DNA of 64,000 nt from Xenopus tropicalis (lineage: Eukaryota; Chordata; Amphibia; Anura; Pipidae): assembly GCF_000004195.4 (NCBI RefSeq), contig NC_030679.2, forward strand, positions 27,269,712-27,333,711, given 5' to 3'. Under the pieces are notes generated by a model. It worked only from the letters and a program-made list of their open reading frames with translations. It was not told the origin of the DNA and made no database searches. Of the stretch, positions 10,829-22,465 are shown in pieces; the stretch's first letter is position 1, and the number at the start of each line of letters is the position of its first letter. The position numbers were made by a program, and so were the translations under genes.

Positions 10829-12055
10829 GTGGCTTTGTTAATTCAGTCACTGAAAATAAATATGTTGTTTTTTTACTTATACCTAGAATGTAATATTGTT
10901 TTATGTGTTTGAGTAAATAACATTTTGTGAATTTATAGAATGTAATTATATTTATTAAAGGGATTCTGTCTTGATTTTTATGGTATAGTTGTTATTACTA
11001 AATCACACTGTTTACATTGCAAATAATTCATTCTACACTTTATAATTTTACTCTTGAAACAATAAAAGTATTTTTTTGTTGTTGTAATATTGGTATGTAG
11101 ACGGTCATCCCAGGTCATTGTGCCTGATTCTGAGCTTTTAGAAAGAGCCAGCACTTTACAATAAAACTGATTTATGATGAGCTATTGTTTGTTCTAATCA
11201 ATGTAACTGAAGGAGTAATAACTTAGGTGAGCTAGACTGGGATTTTTACTATTGATTTCTGTCCTTATATCTACCACAACAAAGGGAGCATTTTTAGCAA
11301 TACTGGCTTTAGGGAGTTGTTGTCTTGCTACCTTCTCATTGTTCTGTTGACAGCTGCTGGGGAGAAAGGAAGGGGTGACATCAGTGACTGAAGTTTATTT
11401 GAGCATAAGTCACATGGCTGGGGGTACCTAGGAAGCTAAAAAATATCTACCCTTCAGGTTATAAATTAAATATAACAAAATTGTTTGCTCTTTTGAAAAA
11501 CAGATTTTAGTGTAGGATTCTGCTAGAGGAACAATATTAATGGATGCCTTTGGAAAAAAAAAAAAAAACATTTTCCCATAACAGTATTCCTTTAAAGACA
11601 GGATAGATAGAAAGAAAGATCCTGTATGTGACAGCAAATTGGGATACATTAAAAAAAACTCATCAACTCGGCAATACATTATGCCAGTGCAACAAATAAA
11701 ACAGAAGGTTCAAAATCACAAATAATATATTCCTGTAGCAAAATGTCAGGAAATGTCAGGAAATGCCATTCACGCGGCAATGTTCTCTGTAGATCCTAAA
11801 CTTGAAAAATGAATTTAAGAAGAGATCTAAACATGAATAAACGTTCATTAAAAAGATAAACAAGATATTGTTGCTCATTCCAAGGGCTTAATAGAAATTA
11901 CTGATGGAAAAAAGACAATGATCTTGATGATTATCTCATTACTAAGTACTATCACAGAAGAAACTCAACCTGACACTAATGTAGCCCTAACATAGGTTTG
12001 TGATGAAGATTTTGGAAAAAATGAAGAAGCTGATGGGGAAATCATAAAGTAAACA
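10829..12055 (+). pseudogene. Fossil cPcdh variable exon split by a MITE
   Basis: GTGGCTTTGTTAATTCAGTC at 10829 matches the signal-peptide codons of intact exons (TGGCTTTGTCATTCAGTC). From about 10890 the conceptual peptide IVLCV-stop-VNN aligns with IVSHVSEKYFSVNLENGNLYV of EC1. The exon is then interrupted at a TTAA (10955-10958) by the MITE at 10959-11591. It resumes at once with AAAGACAGGATAGATAG, the codons for KDRIDR. A further block at about 11862-12040 reads VAHSK, LIEITD, and then SLLSTITEET near the EC3/EC4 boundary. EC2 and everything after EC4 are gone, with many stops. Confidence 0.75.
10959..11591 (+). mobile_element. TTAA-flanked MITE, complete (633 bp)
   Basis: Target duplications TTAA lie at 10955-10958 and 11592-11595. 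The termini are inverted: AGGGATTCTGTCTTG on the left and, reading inward from the right, AGGAATACTGTTATG. No coding capacity is seen. TTAA duplications fit piggyBac-type mobilisation (inference). It sits inside the fossil exon, so it is younger than that exon. Confidence 0.8.
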
Positions 12056-13505
12056 TACGATTTTATTTAATTACAAATTAAAATACTTTAAATATATAAA
12101 AAGTAATAGGTGAAAAGGTAAATAGATAAAGAGTAATAGCTAAAAAGGTAAAAAGTAATGCAATGTATAGGGAAATAGTATAATTTATTACAATTTTTGC
12201 TACTGACAATTTTTAGTTATTGAGGAAAATAACAACTTTCAAATAGACATCTTACCAGAATAGATATAACAGACAGTTCACCAATATATATAAAGCCTTC
12301 TTTTATTACTAAGCACTACAAGATAAGTTGCTAGCAGCTGTCCATTAAGTCAATTCTCAATGCAAATACATTACAAATTTTGTATTCATCATTAGATATT
12401 AACAGCTCAGTTGTTTTTTTCAATTTATAGGAAGAACTTTTATAAAAAAAAAAAAAACTGTTTGCAATGCAGACTATGGGAATAATTGTTGGTTGTCTTA
12501 TTAATTTATACAGTTGTAAAAATGATCTTATTTTAGGTTATCAGCATATGGGTAAAATTAAAACATTGCAATTATGACTTTTTATAAAAGTTTGTGGAAC
12601 CACAAAAACTTTTAGGAAATCGTGAAATTTCACAAAAATTCCCAGCATTGGAAAAAGTAAAGCAAAATTACATTGCGGTTAAGAAGATTTTAACTTTGCA
12701 AGAGCATCTACATTGCCCCACCTTATCACTATGCTAAAACTGTGCTACATTTAAGATATTTTTTCTAAATATAAAAATCAGGAAAAAGAGACAATTGTAG
12801 AAGTTTAATCACTTTTTAATGTAATGATGTTAGTTTTTCTACACTCAAAAGCTTGATTTTTTATAAATATGTCATGTTATATGGTGAAGACTTTGTATTA
12901 CAAGTTTTTCTTCCCCATCTGTCATGAGCATCATTTTTTAAACATTTGGGTGATTTTAGCAACCCAACCAAAATAATGAATTTTGTTTTTTACTTCCATG
13001 TAGTGCCAATAATATATATTTTTATGCCTTTACAAACATCTTATGTGGGCCAGCATCTACCTGCTTCCTAACCCCTAATGTATTGGTGTCAAACCCTTTA
13101 TGAAACTTCAGGGGGAAAAAGAATTTGCAATGAAAATTTCACTGAACTGCATTGGAGTCAATAAGAATACAAAATTACATTGTGGCTAAGAAAGTTTTTA
13201 GTTCTTCAGTAACATATATATGGAATATAGCATTGACCTGCCTTGTTAAAGAAGCTTCATTCCACTATGTTATAACTGGTCTTTTTTTAAAAAAAAAGGC
13301 TCCCACAATTTCTTCAAATGGTGTCCAAATGCTCCAGGTAAGGGAGGGCTGGGGAGGGCTCAAATTCTATTGGTTGATGTAAAAAGCAAGGGGTGCATAA
13401 TGAGGATGTCTGCATTTTCCACCCTGCACAAAAAAACTTTGTGAAAGTGTATTACGCAAAACATTTCCTCATCCCTCTTATAGAGTAAAAGCTGAATATA
13501 CACGA
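12056..13505. other. Non-coding stretch with a diverged direct repeat
   Basis: No gene. A diverged pair, CAAAATTACATTGCGGTTAAG (split at about 12663) and CAAAATTACATTGTGGCTAAG (about 13170), forms a direct repeat about 0.5 kb apart, probably two copies of one transposon tail. The rest is AT-rich with no recognised homology to the protocadherin exons on either side. Confidence 0.45.
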
Positions 13506-13509
13506 TAAT

Positions 13510-14720
13510 CCTCCATTTCATGACGTAATCAGAATACTCAGATATTTATCTTTAGCAATGCTGTACAAGCTCATCAAGAACCAGTATTTTATATTGAATG
13601 AAAAGATTAGCACTAATGGGAATTAAATCATTTTTTATTGTAGTTGATGGAGAAAATCCTGAAAGAACTGGCACTGCTTTAATTAGCTATATAAAGTTAG
13701 AATAAATGAAATTGTTGCAGAATTATTACAATTAACATCATGGATAGAAAATTAGTACCATGTTATCAGATATTTCTATTTTTGCTACTGATAGAGGAGG
13801 TCCATGACTCTGCCAGAAGAACATCCAAATATATATATATATATCTCAGGTGTTAATGCTTCAACATTCTGTGGTTAGATATACGCACTTCAACACAAAT
13901 TCAGATTTTATAGCTTCTATAGCTGTTCTATTAAAACAAAGGCAGTTTATGCCTTTAAAAAGGAAAAGGAGTTCACAATCCAAATTATGACAAAATTCAA
14001 TGCATATAACTACTTATATAGTTGATCAGAATTTTATTTTTGTTTCACAAACTTTTTTTCTAATTAAAAAACTAAAAAACTTGAAAATCTCGGATGTAGC
14101 TCATTTGCAATGAGTCTGTAAAGTTTCCAATCAACCTTGAAAATTCAAATTAAAAAATTGCTTGAAATTTGAAAATACATGAACTCACCAGCTTGAATGC
14201 TGAGTTTTTATTTGTGTATTTTTGCACTTAATACATCTCAAATATGTGAATTCAAGTTTTGCAATTTGTACAGTAAAAAACATGAATCTCAGTAAAAACT
14301 CAAATTCAAATGTTGATAAATCTCACCTCTTTTGGCAGCCAAGACTTTTCAACAGGTTGCTTCTACACATTTAAAGAAGATTCTCATCAAGTCTGCAAAT
14401 GTACTTAGTTATTGCTTTAATTTCCTTTTCTATTTTTAGTGACTATACCATTTGTAGTTAAATTGAATGCATGTCTCATCAAATTCTCAAATTTTTAAAC
14501 CGTAAAGTACAAAGTTGTATTCTCAGGTTGATCCCAAAATGTTTTTGTCTCTTCCCTTTTCATACCATGTTTGTACAGCCTTGGATGGAAGTGAAAGTGG
14601 CTTTTATATTCTAGAAACCTAATCAAAATATTCTTATGAACAGTTTTATTCATAGAGATAACTCTGGGCTCAGAAATGAATATTTAAAGAAAACATTGCC
14701 TACTACAGTTATGTCCTGAT
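13510..14720 (+). pseudogene. Fossil cPcdh variable exon with internal repeat insertion
   Basis: Homology is patchy but in the correct order. CATTTCATGACGTAATCA (start of EC2) comes first. Around 13555-13615 there are codons resembling AVQ..LSDNQYFTLNEKIS. At about 13645-13685 there is GENPERTGTALI, and near 13785 FATDRGG. Near 14020 IVDQN marks the end of EC5. After a repeat insertion, 14335-14360 resembles the ADHFQQVVP stretch, with the membrane region after it. At 14510-14720 come LYSQVDPKM, the VC.ALDGSESGF block, PNQNI and DNSGLRNEYLKKTL. Frames change repeatedly and stops are frequent. No donor site is left. Confidence 0.8.
14060..14330. mobile_element. MITE inserted in the fossil exon
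   Basis: Between the EC5 end and the pre-membrane segment of the fossil exon lies about 270 bp with no counterpart in intact exons. It is rich in AATTCAAAT and AAACTCAAATTC words and ends in GATAAATCTC, a terminus I recognise from frog MITEs (compare GAGATTTAT near 50385). Exact edges are uncertain. Confidence 0.5.
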
Positions 14721-14869
14721 AGCCAAACTTACCAGGACAGTTGTTGTTTCTTTTAATAATGTATGATTCATGAATGAGTATGCAAGTTTGTGGCTTTCAT
14801 GTTATTGTGAAAACAAATCCATTTTTTATTTTTGAAAGATAATATATTTCTATGGGGAATAAGACTGAA

Positions 14870-15470
14870 ATGGCATAATGGACTTAGTCCTCGACCTACT
14901 GGAAAAACCTAAAGCTCAATGGAACCAAGACATAGAGAATCTAGACCAGGATATGTGGAATGACATTCTCAGCCAAATAAAGGAAACCTCCATCCCTGTC
15001 AAAGACAGACTATATATAATTCTTCAGTCACATCTACCATACACCAGAAAGACTGGCCAAAATCTATCAAACACCATAGAGGATGCTCTGAGATAGGCAC
15101 ATTCTTCTGCATGTTTTGGCAGTGTACCTGCTTCCAAACATTCTGACAGATATATGGAACTTTATACACTTACAATTAGGACTACCACATATAGCTACAC
15201 CAATCTTAACCCAACTAAGCATAACAGAGGAACTACCCCTCACAATGCATGATCCTATAACTATTGTTCCTAGCTAAAAAAAACTCATTCTTCTCCACTG
15301 AAAAAGCCTCTCAGGCCCCTCAGTCAGAGAGCAGAAACAGCTTGTCAACAATATCCCAATACACATTAAAGTAATCTACATAGTGAGAAACTGGGGCATA
15401 GAACGAGGCGGCCTTTGGACACTGCAAAGTAAAATCTAGTGCTACATCACATACATTAACATGCCATTCT
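14870..15470 (+). mobile_element. L1/Tx1-like LINE ORF2 C-terminal relic
   Basis: An open stretch at 14878-15093 starts MDLVLDLLEKPKAQWNQDIE and continues to a region where, across a stop and frameshift, the sequence gives HSSACFGSVPASKHS and, in the neighbouring frame, LLHVFWQC. The 'W..D..-L-WECP/FWQC' order is that of L1-clade ORF2 C-termini. It is not related to protocadherins and is clearly inactive. Confidence 0.55.
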
Positions 15471-16005
15471 ACATCGCAATGTAAAATAAGTCATATGCCT
15501 TTCCAACAGATGAATAATAAAGCAAACACAATGGGATGATAAGTAACGCAAGCCTATATTAATAATACCTGTACTTTAGTTAAGTTTATTAGTTTCAGTA
15601 AAACAGACATTTACTTTTATTTTTTCAGCTGCATTAGTAAAGATTAAAGCAATGTGCCAAACAGTCAAAATCTTGTGATAATAACTAAATTAACATTTAA
15701 CTAAAAACACTCACTTTACTAATTTTAAGCAAAACACATTTTTTGCTTGAAAATTACCAGGATGTAACTTCATGTCATAAAAAGTCATAATTTTATTATT
15801 TTGGTGTACTGGAAACTGGTGTGTAAGGGAAAATTCAAGCTTTATTTGAATCTCTAAACTTTCATTGTTACTACACTAATATCAAAAGGATGATACATAT
15901 TACATGCCTTAAAAACACACATTTATTATATTTACAATGGCATTTCCTCAGTTTGGTTTCTGTATCCCACAATAAAGAATACACAATTTATACACATACA
16001 ATGTT
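15471..16005. other. Intergenic spacer
   Basis: AT-rich DNA between the LINE relic and the promoter of the next pseudo-exon. No gene, inverted terminal repeat or regulatory motif recognised. Confidence 0.5.
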
Positions 16006-16055
16006 CTCAGTGCTGCAGTTCCACATATAAGCCTCAAAGCGCCACTGTTCACCAG
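16006..16055 (+). promoter_or_regulatory. CSE promoter element of the 16253 pseudo-exon (decayed box)
   Basis: Carries CTCAGTGCTGCAGTTCCACA followed by GCCTCAAAGCGCCACTGTTC. This is the layout seen before every variable exon. The CGCT box reads AGCGCCACTG instead of AGCGCCGCTG, a G to A loss of the second CpG. It lies about 200 bp before the former start codon. Function as a CTCF-bound promoter element is known for mammalian cPcdh CSEs and is probably weakened here. Confidence 0.75.
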
Positions 16056-16252
16056 TAAGAAAAAATTGTTCTCGTGTTCAGAGATATTCATTTCCTTCAC
16101 ACTGCAGATCTGCCAGAGAAGGAGCAGACATTTTCTAGATTATCTCATCACCCTTTCAGAATACAGAATGTAAGAGTCCATATAGAATTGGATTTACTTT
16201 ATATCACCTAGCTTTGGAATAGTGCTTTTAGAGATTTCAGATGATTGAAAAA

Positions 16253-17872
16253 ATGCAAGAAATACCATGGCAAGTACAATTTTCATTTCTATACTCATAG
16301 CTTAGTCATTCAGTCTCTGGGCAGCTTCATTATTCTATTGCTGAAGAACTGAGAAAAGACTTTATTGTAGCAAGTATTGCAAATGATCTTGCATTACATA
16401 TTAAGGACCATTCCACAAGAAGACTTTGTATTGTTTCCCAAATGTCAGAGAAATATGTTCATGTAAGTTTGTTTGTTAAAGACAGGATAGATAGAGAGAT
16501 ATTGTGTTGGGGCAGCAGCTACCGGCTTTTTAAACTTTGATGCAGTGCCCTAGTGTTTTATCAGAAAATTATCAATCTAGAAATTATTGAGTTCACATTA
16601 CCAGGTACTAGGTTTGTTATTCAAAATGCAAAGGATCCAAATAATTGCATAAATTTCATCCAAAAGTACCAAATTAGTGATACTGAGTATTTAGTCTGAG
16701 TGTAAAAAACAGGTCATATGGAACCAAAACTCTGGAAGTTGTATTAGGAAAACCTCTAGATTGAGCGACACAAACCATTCAAGAACTAATGTTTATAGCG
16801 CGGGATGGAGGAAACCCAGTTAAAAGTAGAACTGCTTTAGTAAAGATTGACGTTACTGATGCAAATGATAACATTCCATTATTTACTCAAGAAATGTACA
16901 AAGTGAACATAAAAGAAAATTGCCTAATAAATTCTACAGTGCTTGTGGTAAGTGCAACATATAGAGATGAAGGCCCAAATTCTTATCTAACATATTCATT
17001 TAGCAAAACCACTGGAAATATCAACAATATATTTAATGTTTACTGTTAATCCCATGAGTGGTGGGATAACAACTAAGGATGGAAGATGGATTTCAAGATG
17101 AGATGACCAGACAATATGACATGCCTGTACAAGCAAAGGATGGAGGGGGATTAATTCATTGTTCCAAGATATTAATTGAAATCATTGATGAGAATGAAAA
17201 TGCCCCTGAGCTAACCATTGCCTCATTTTCTTCTGCTGCTCCTGAGGATTCTATGCCTGGCTCTGTAGTAAGGGCGCATTAAGGTTGATGACCAAGAAAA
17301 TGAAAAAGTTGACTGTCAAATAGTAGACAACATACCTTTTCTGAGAGCTATTACACAATTGTTGCAACGAGTGACATGGACAGAGAGGGTGTCAAGACAA
17401 TATCACCATTCTAGTTACAGACAGAGGTTCTCCTCAACTACCCAGCAGAGACACTATCAAACTAGATATCTCTGATATGATTAATAATACACCTGTTTTT
17501 AAGAAGACTTCATATCTTTGTTCAAGAATTTGCCAGAAGCCTTAATTTACAGTTTAAATGCCTTTGATCTGGATACAGGAAACAATGATAAAGTATATTT
17601 CAATAAACACGGACACTGGAGTTCCATATGCAGAGGTCATTTGATTATAAGCAACACAAGGATTTGTTTTATTTCAGGTGACAGCTAAAGACAATGAAAC
17701 TCCATCTCTTAGTAGTAATGCAATGCCATCTGAATAGTTGATCAAAATGATTTCCATCAAGAAAAAGTGGTGGAGAAATTCTTGGATGCTTAAAGAGCAG
17801 GATATTTTAATGCATAAAATGGTGGTCATGGTGATGGCAATAAACAACTTCCTCTATCTATAACTGTTTCCT
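16253..17872 (+). pseudogene. cPcdh gamma variable pseudo-exon, 3' end lost
   Basis: Starts MQEIPWQVQFSFLYS, then has a TAG stop in the signal peptide, then LSHSVSGQLHYSIAEELRKD, typical of the cluster. EC1 to EC6 can be followed with many lesions: part of EC1 is deleted around 16500-16570, and there are frameshifts in EC2. Two open stretches remain, 16789-17046 (EC2/EC3, with DANDN) and 17079-17279 (EC3/EC4, with DENENAPE). EC6 ends abruptly at LSITVSL, where a TTAA (17872-17875) marks a transposon junction. The transmembrane helix, tail and splice donor are missing. It cannot make a receptor. Confidence 0.9.
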
Positions 17873-17875
17873 TAA

Positions 17876-18255
17876 AGGAGAAGAAACACTAAAAAATTTT
17901 AAGTAAAACATCTATTCTACCCTGCCCCAATAATTGCCCTATCCTGCACACCATTTAGTATTTTGAATGTTTTATTAGAAAATACCTGTTAAAACTTGGC
18001 TTCCAGTCATTTGAAAAAAGGTGATATGGCGATGCAGGGGAAGCATCAATCGATTGATCAATCCTAGCCTGACTCCTTCCTATAGGAGTCAAAACCCCCT
18101 AAAATATTACAACTGGTCATAAAACCTATAATACTGTACAACACAACAGCATTTGAGCATAACGTGCTAGATTCATTTCTGTTGTATTGCTAGTAAGAGG
18201 TTTGTATAAAGCACTGTGCAGGTAGCCTATCCCATTCCTGAGAAACAAACGTGCC
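17876..18255 (+). mobile_element. TTAA-inserted repeat truncating the pseudo-exon
   Basis: Right after the TTAA that belongs to the VTLSL codons of EC6, unrelated sequence starts with AGGAGAAGAAACACTAAAA. Internal words (ACCTGTTAAAACTTGGCTTCC, split near 17984; ATCAATCGATTGATCAATCC) look like a frog MITE. The other terminus is not clear because the next MITE abuts it. Confidence 0.6.
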
Positions 18256-18259
18256 TTAA

Positions 18260-18774
18260 AGCGGACCTGTCACCCTAAGAAATAACTCCAAATTATTTTC
18301 TATATTGTTAGTTGGGCAAAATAAGCATTACTTACACTATATAAATAATATAAATCTTGTTTCCTTCCGTCTTGGAATTACTCAGTCAAAGCAAGCAGGC
18401 AGGCACCATTTTGTGGACACTGTTATTAAGGCAAGCTTTGTATCATGCCAAAATCTTGTTTATGTGCCAGAATGGGGGACCAGATGCCCATGCCCTTGCA
18501 CTGGCTACACAATTAGATGAGGAGGAGGGAGGGGAAAAGTGAGATGTGCAGTGACATCTAGGAAGTGCTGAATGGAAAGCTAAAGTTATTGTCTGCCCCG
18601 CCTCTATGCCTAAGGCATAGAGGCGGGCAAGCAATATATGATTGACAGCTGTGATTTTTAAATGCCTTTATAATGGGTTTGGATGTGTTAATATAAAAAT
18701 GAATTTGGGTTTCATGTTTAATTTGAACAGGACTTTTATTATACAGATTTTCATGTCTGGGTGACAGGTCCACT
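18260..18774 (+). mobile_element. TTAA-flanked MITE (515 bp)
   Basis: Terminal inverted repeats AGCGGACCTGTCACCC (left) and AGTGGACCTGTCACCC (right, reversed) differ at one base. They are flanked by TTAA at 18256-18259 and 18775-18778. No transposase; the small frames inside are not genes. Probably mobilised by a piggyBac-type enzyme (inference from TTAA). Confidence 0.85.
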
Positions 18775-18914
18775 TTAATTATGGGATGTTGCCCTGACCC
18801 TTTAATCTTAAACCATTAAAACATGTTAAGCATTCTGTACATTGTTTAATGCAGCAAAATAATTAATTATTATTATTCCTTATAGGATACATGATCTAAG
18901 GCTTTAGCGGGAGA

Positions 18915-19385
18915 CTGTATGTATGTATGTATGTATGTATAACTTTATTTATAAAGTGCCACAAGGGTATGCAGCACTGTACAGTCTTACAGAATACAAA
19001 ACTACACACAGGGAGGACAAGTGATATAATAAATAAATACAATAAATATATATATGTATATATAAGTGCCATGTGGTATGAGACACAGTAGGAAGTAGGT
19101 CCCTGACCCTTAGAGCTTACAATCTGAGTGGTTGGGTAACATACAGGCACAAACTGGAAGGTAAGAGTGCATCAGGTATGGGCATTTGCCCTTAAGCGCA
19201 GGACTGGGCAAAATAATGTTTTAGTGCTCCAGAAGGTAACAGCTGAGCTTTTTCTTAAAGAGAGTGGGTGAGTTTTCCCTACGGAGGGATTCAGGGATAG
19301 AGTTCCAGAGGTAAGGAGCAGCGAGATAGAAAGGTTTAAGACGAGAGAGCGCAGTGGGTCTGTATAAACTCATCATTAGAAGACC
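18915..19385 (-). repeat. CR1/L2-like LINE fragment with (GTAT)n
   Basis: A short (TATG)n microsatellite (about 18918-18940) is followed by ACTTTATTTATAAAGTGCCA, a GCAGCACTGTACAGT part and GCTTACAATCTGAGTGG. This is the reverse of the LINE 3' ends that finish in GGCGCTTTATAAATAAA (compare 47860). The downstream part (GAGTTCCAGAGGTAAGGAGC) belongs to the same family. No open frame. Confidence 0.55.
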
Positions 19386-19785
19386 TGCCAATAGCTATGT
19401 AAATGAGTGGAGAATAGGCAGGACTTGCACTAAATGCAATACAATTCATGTTTTTTGCGAGATACATTATGTTTGGATATCAGAATATGAACTCCCAAAG
19501 GAAAAATATGCATAATATGTGCTCAGTAGAAGCAGTGCCCAATAATTTGATACAGCATCAGCATTACATAACATCACATAATATCATTTTGATGGTCATC
19601 TTTTAGTTTTATTAATATAAATAATGGTATGGATTCTCAGCTTGATTAAGTAATAATGAAAATTTATCCTAAGGGAAATTTCATAGAACTTTATGAAAAA
19701 CACTGGTGTGTTTTGTTGCTTAAATAATGCTATATATTTTGCCTTTGTTTAAACAACTTCTTCTTAAGATTATAATTTTTAAAAA
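19386..19785. other. Upstream spacer of exon 20045
   Basis: AT-rich spacer between the LINE fragment and the CSE. No gene or other motif recognised. Confidence 0.5.
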
Positions 19786-19788
19786 ATC

Positions 19789-19830
19789 CTGTAGTTCCCC
19801 AATCGTGCCTCAAAGCGCCGCTGTTCACCA
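19789..19830 (+). promoter_or_regulatory. CSE promoter element of exon 20045
   Basis: CTGTAGTTCCCC, then GTGCCTCAAAGCGCCGCTGT and TCACCA. The CGCT box AGCGCCGCTG is intact with both CpGs. The start codon lies 215 bp downstream. Confidence 0.85.
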
Positions 19831-20044
19831 AAAAAGCAGCTAAACGTAGAACAACATAACCAGGGATATTCATATGATTCACATCCACTGCAGTTCTGCT
19901 GAAAGAAAGGCAGGCATTTTCTAGATTCTCTCTTAAACAGGAGGCTATCTCTCTCTACAATAAAACAGTGGATAAGGACTGCATTTTCTACTGGACTGAA
20001 AAGTGATCATCTGAAGGAGATATTCTACTCTGAAAGCAGCAGAG

Positions 20045-22465
20045 ATGAAATCCCAGCACTCACAAAACTACAAGGCAATCAGATGGCAAGTAACATTTTT
20101 TTTCTTACTCTCATGGCTTTGTCAGTCAGTTTCAGGCCAGATTCATTATTCTATTGCTGAAGAACTGAGAAAAGATTCTGTTATAGCAAACCTTGCAAAC
20201 GATCTTGGATTAGATATTAAGGATCTCTCCTCACGAAGATTTCGCATTGAATCAAATGTATCCCAGAAATATTTCTTTGTGCATTTAGAAAATGGAAATT
20301 TATATGTTAAAGACAGGATAGATAGAGAGACGCTTTGTAGGGCAACACCTACCTGTTTAATAACCTTTGATGCAGTGATCGAAAATCCCTTCAATATTTT
20401 CAGTGTCAATATAGAAATTCGTGATATAAATGATAATCCTCCAAAATTCTTTTATGACACTATCACTTTAGAGATGATTGAACTTACTATACCAGGGACA
20501 CGGTTTGCTTTGCAAACTGCAGAAGATCCAGATATTGGCATTAATTCTGTGCAAACATACAAGCTCAGTGACAATCAGTATTTTACATTACATGAAAAGG
20601 CCAGAGCTGATGGGAGCAAAATTCCAGAACTTGTGCTAGAGAAATATCTAGATCGCGAGACACAAAATCTGCACAAATTATTCTTAACAGCTTTTGATGG
20701 AGGAAACCCTGTAAGATCTGGATCTGCTCTAATTAGGATTATCATTAGTGATGCAAATGATAATATACCTGTATTTACTAAAGAGGTTTATAAAGTGAGA
20801 ATAAGTGAAAATTCTCCAATTAACTCTACAGTAATTCGTGTAAATGCAACTGACAAAGACGAAGGTCTAAATGCTCAAATTACATATTCTTTTAGCAAAA
20901 CATCAGACAATCAGCTTTACACAAGTATCTTTGATATTAATCCAACAAATGGTGAAATTAGAACTACAAGTGGATTAGATTTTGAAACAGTACAAAATTA
21001 CGAAATATCAGTAGAAGCAATGGATGGAGGTGGCTTTGTGGCCCATTCCAAGGTATTAGTAGAAATTACAGATGAAAATGATAATGCTCCTGAGATATCC
21101 ATTGCCTCATTATCTGCTACTATTCCTGAGGATTCTCCAACTGGAACTCTCATAGCACTGATTAAAGTTCATGATCAGGACTCAGAAGACAATGGAGAAG
21201 TTGACTGTCAGATAATGGGGACAGTACCTTTTCAGTTAGTTTTATCCTCAAGCACGTATTACAAAATAATTACCACAAGTTTCTTGGACAGAGAGAATAC
21301 ATCACAATATAACATAACCATTCTTTCTACTGACAGGGGATCTCCTAAACGTTCCACAGTAAAACACATTAGGTTGAATATATCAGATGTTAATGATAAT
21401 CCACCAATCTTTAAAAAATCAACATATGTTGCATATTTAAGTGAGAACAATTTACCTGGATCCTCAATATACAGAATAAATGCATATGACCCTGATACTG
21501 GAGACAATGCCAAGATTATATATTCAATAGCCGGCACACATATAAAGGATATTGCCATATCTTCTTATTTTTCTATTAACATAGAGACTGGAGTTCTCTA
21601 TGCTCAGCGATCATTTGACTATGAACACGACAAGGAATTTCAAATTGGAATAACAGCTAGAGACCATGGATCACCATCTTTAAGTAGCAATACAACCTTA
21701 GTTATCCATATAATAGATCAGAATGATAATGCACCTAAAATCTTATATCCTTCAGCTGAAAGCAGTAGCTCATCATTATTTGAGATGGTCCCTTTAGCCT
21801 CTGAGCAGGGGACTTTGATAACTAAAGTGGTTGCAGTGGATGCAGATTCTGGACATAACTCATGGCTTTCTTATCATTTAATACAAACTCTGGAAACCTC
21901 TCCCTTTAGCATTAATCAGCACAAAGGAGAAATCAGAACCACTCGCATCATTCAAGAAAAAGATGATATGAAGCATAAGGTGGTGGTTCTGGTAAAAGAC
22001 AATGGTGACCCTTCTCTCTCAGCAACAGTCACCTTAAGCCTTATCGTGGCAGATCATTTTCAGCATGTGGTCCCCAAACTTATTAATCAGTTCACTAATG
22101 AGGAACCACAATCTAATTTACACATTTACTTGATCATTGCAGTTGCACTGATATCCCTATTATTTATCATAGCAGTTGTGTTGGTCATTATATCAAAATG
22201 TAAGGACTCAAAACTTCCACCAACTCTTGCACCTCTAAATACAAGTCTGTATTCTCACGTTGATCCCAGAATGCTGTCCAAGTTTAATAGTGGGACTCTT
22301 CCATATCCCTATAATTTTTGTGTAACTTTGGATTCCACTGAAAATGATTTTACCCTTATTAAACCAAATCAGACTGCCCCTGTGAAGAATCTTATTGACA
22401 CAGATGACTCAGATCTCAGAAATGAAGCCTTAAAAAACACTTTGTCTCCAGACATACCTAATGAG
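20045..22465 (+). CDS. Protocadherin gamma-type variable exon (intact, 807 codons)
   Basis: Neuronal homophilic adhesion receptor exon. The signal peptide is residues 1-31, with mature protein from QIHYSIAEE. Six cadherin repeats follow; calcium-binding linkers are DINDNPP (about 127), DANDNIP (about 236), DENDNAP (about 343), DVNDNPP (about 448) and DQNDNAP (about 558). EC1 holds the family disulfide loop (CRATPTC). EC6 keeps AVDADSGHNSWLSYH. A transmembrane helix (about 693-716) precedes KCKDSK and a short tail with LYSHVDPRML and NLIDTDDSD. The exon ends in phase 0 at GAG before GTAAGT; the open frame runs on 117 bases into the intron and is not coding there. The tail has GTLPYPYNFC, two residues shorter than the usual GTLPLPYSYNVC. 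The gamma rather than beta call rests on the donor and is inferred; the constant exons are outside the window. Confidence 0.93.
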
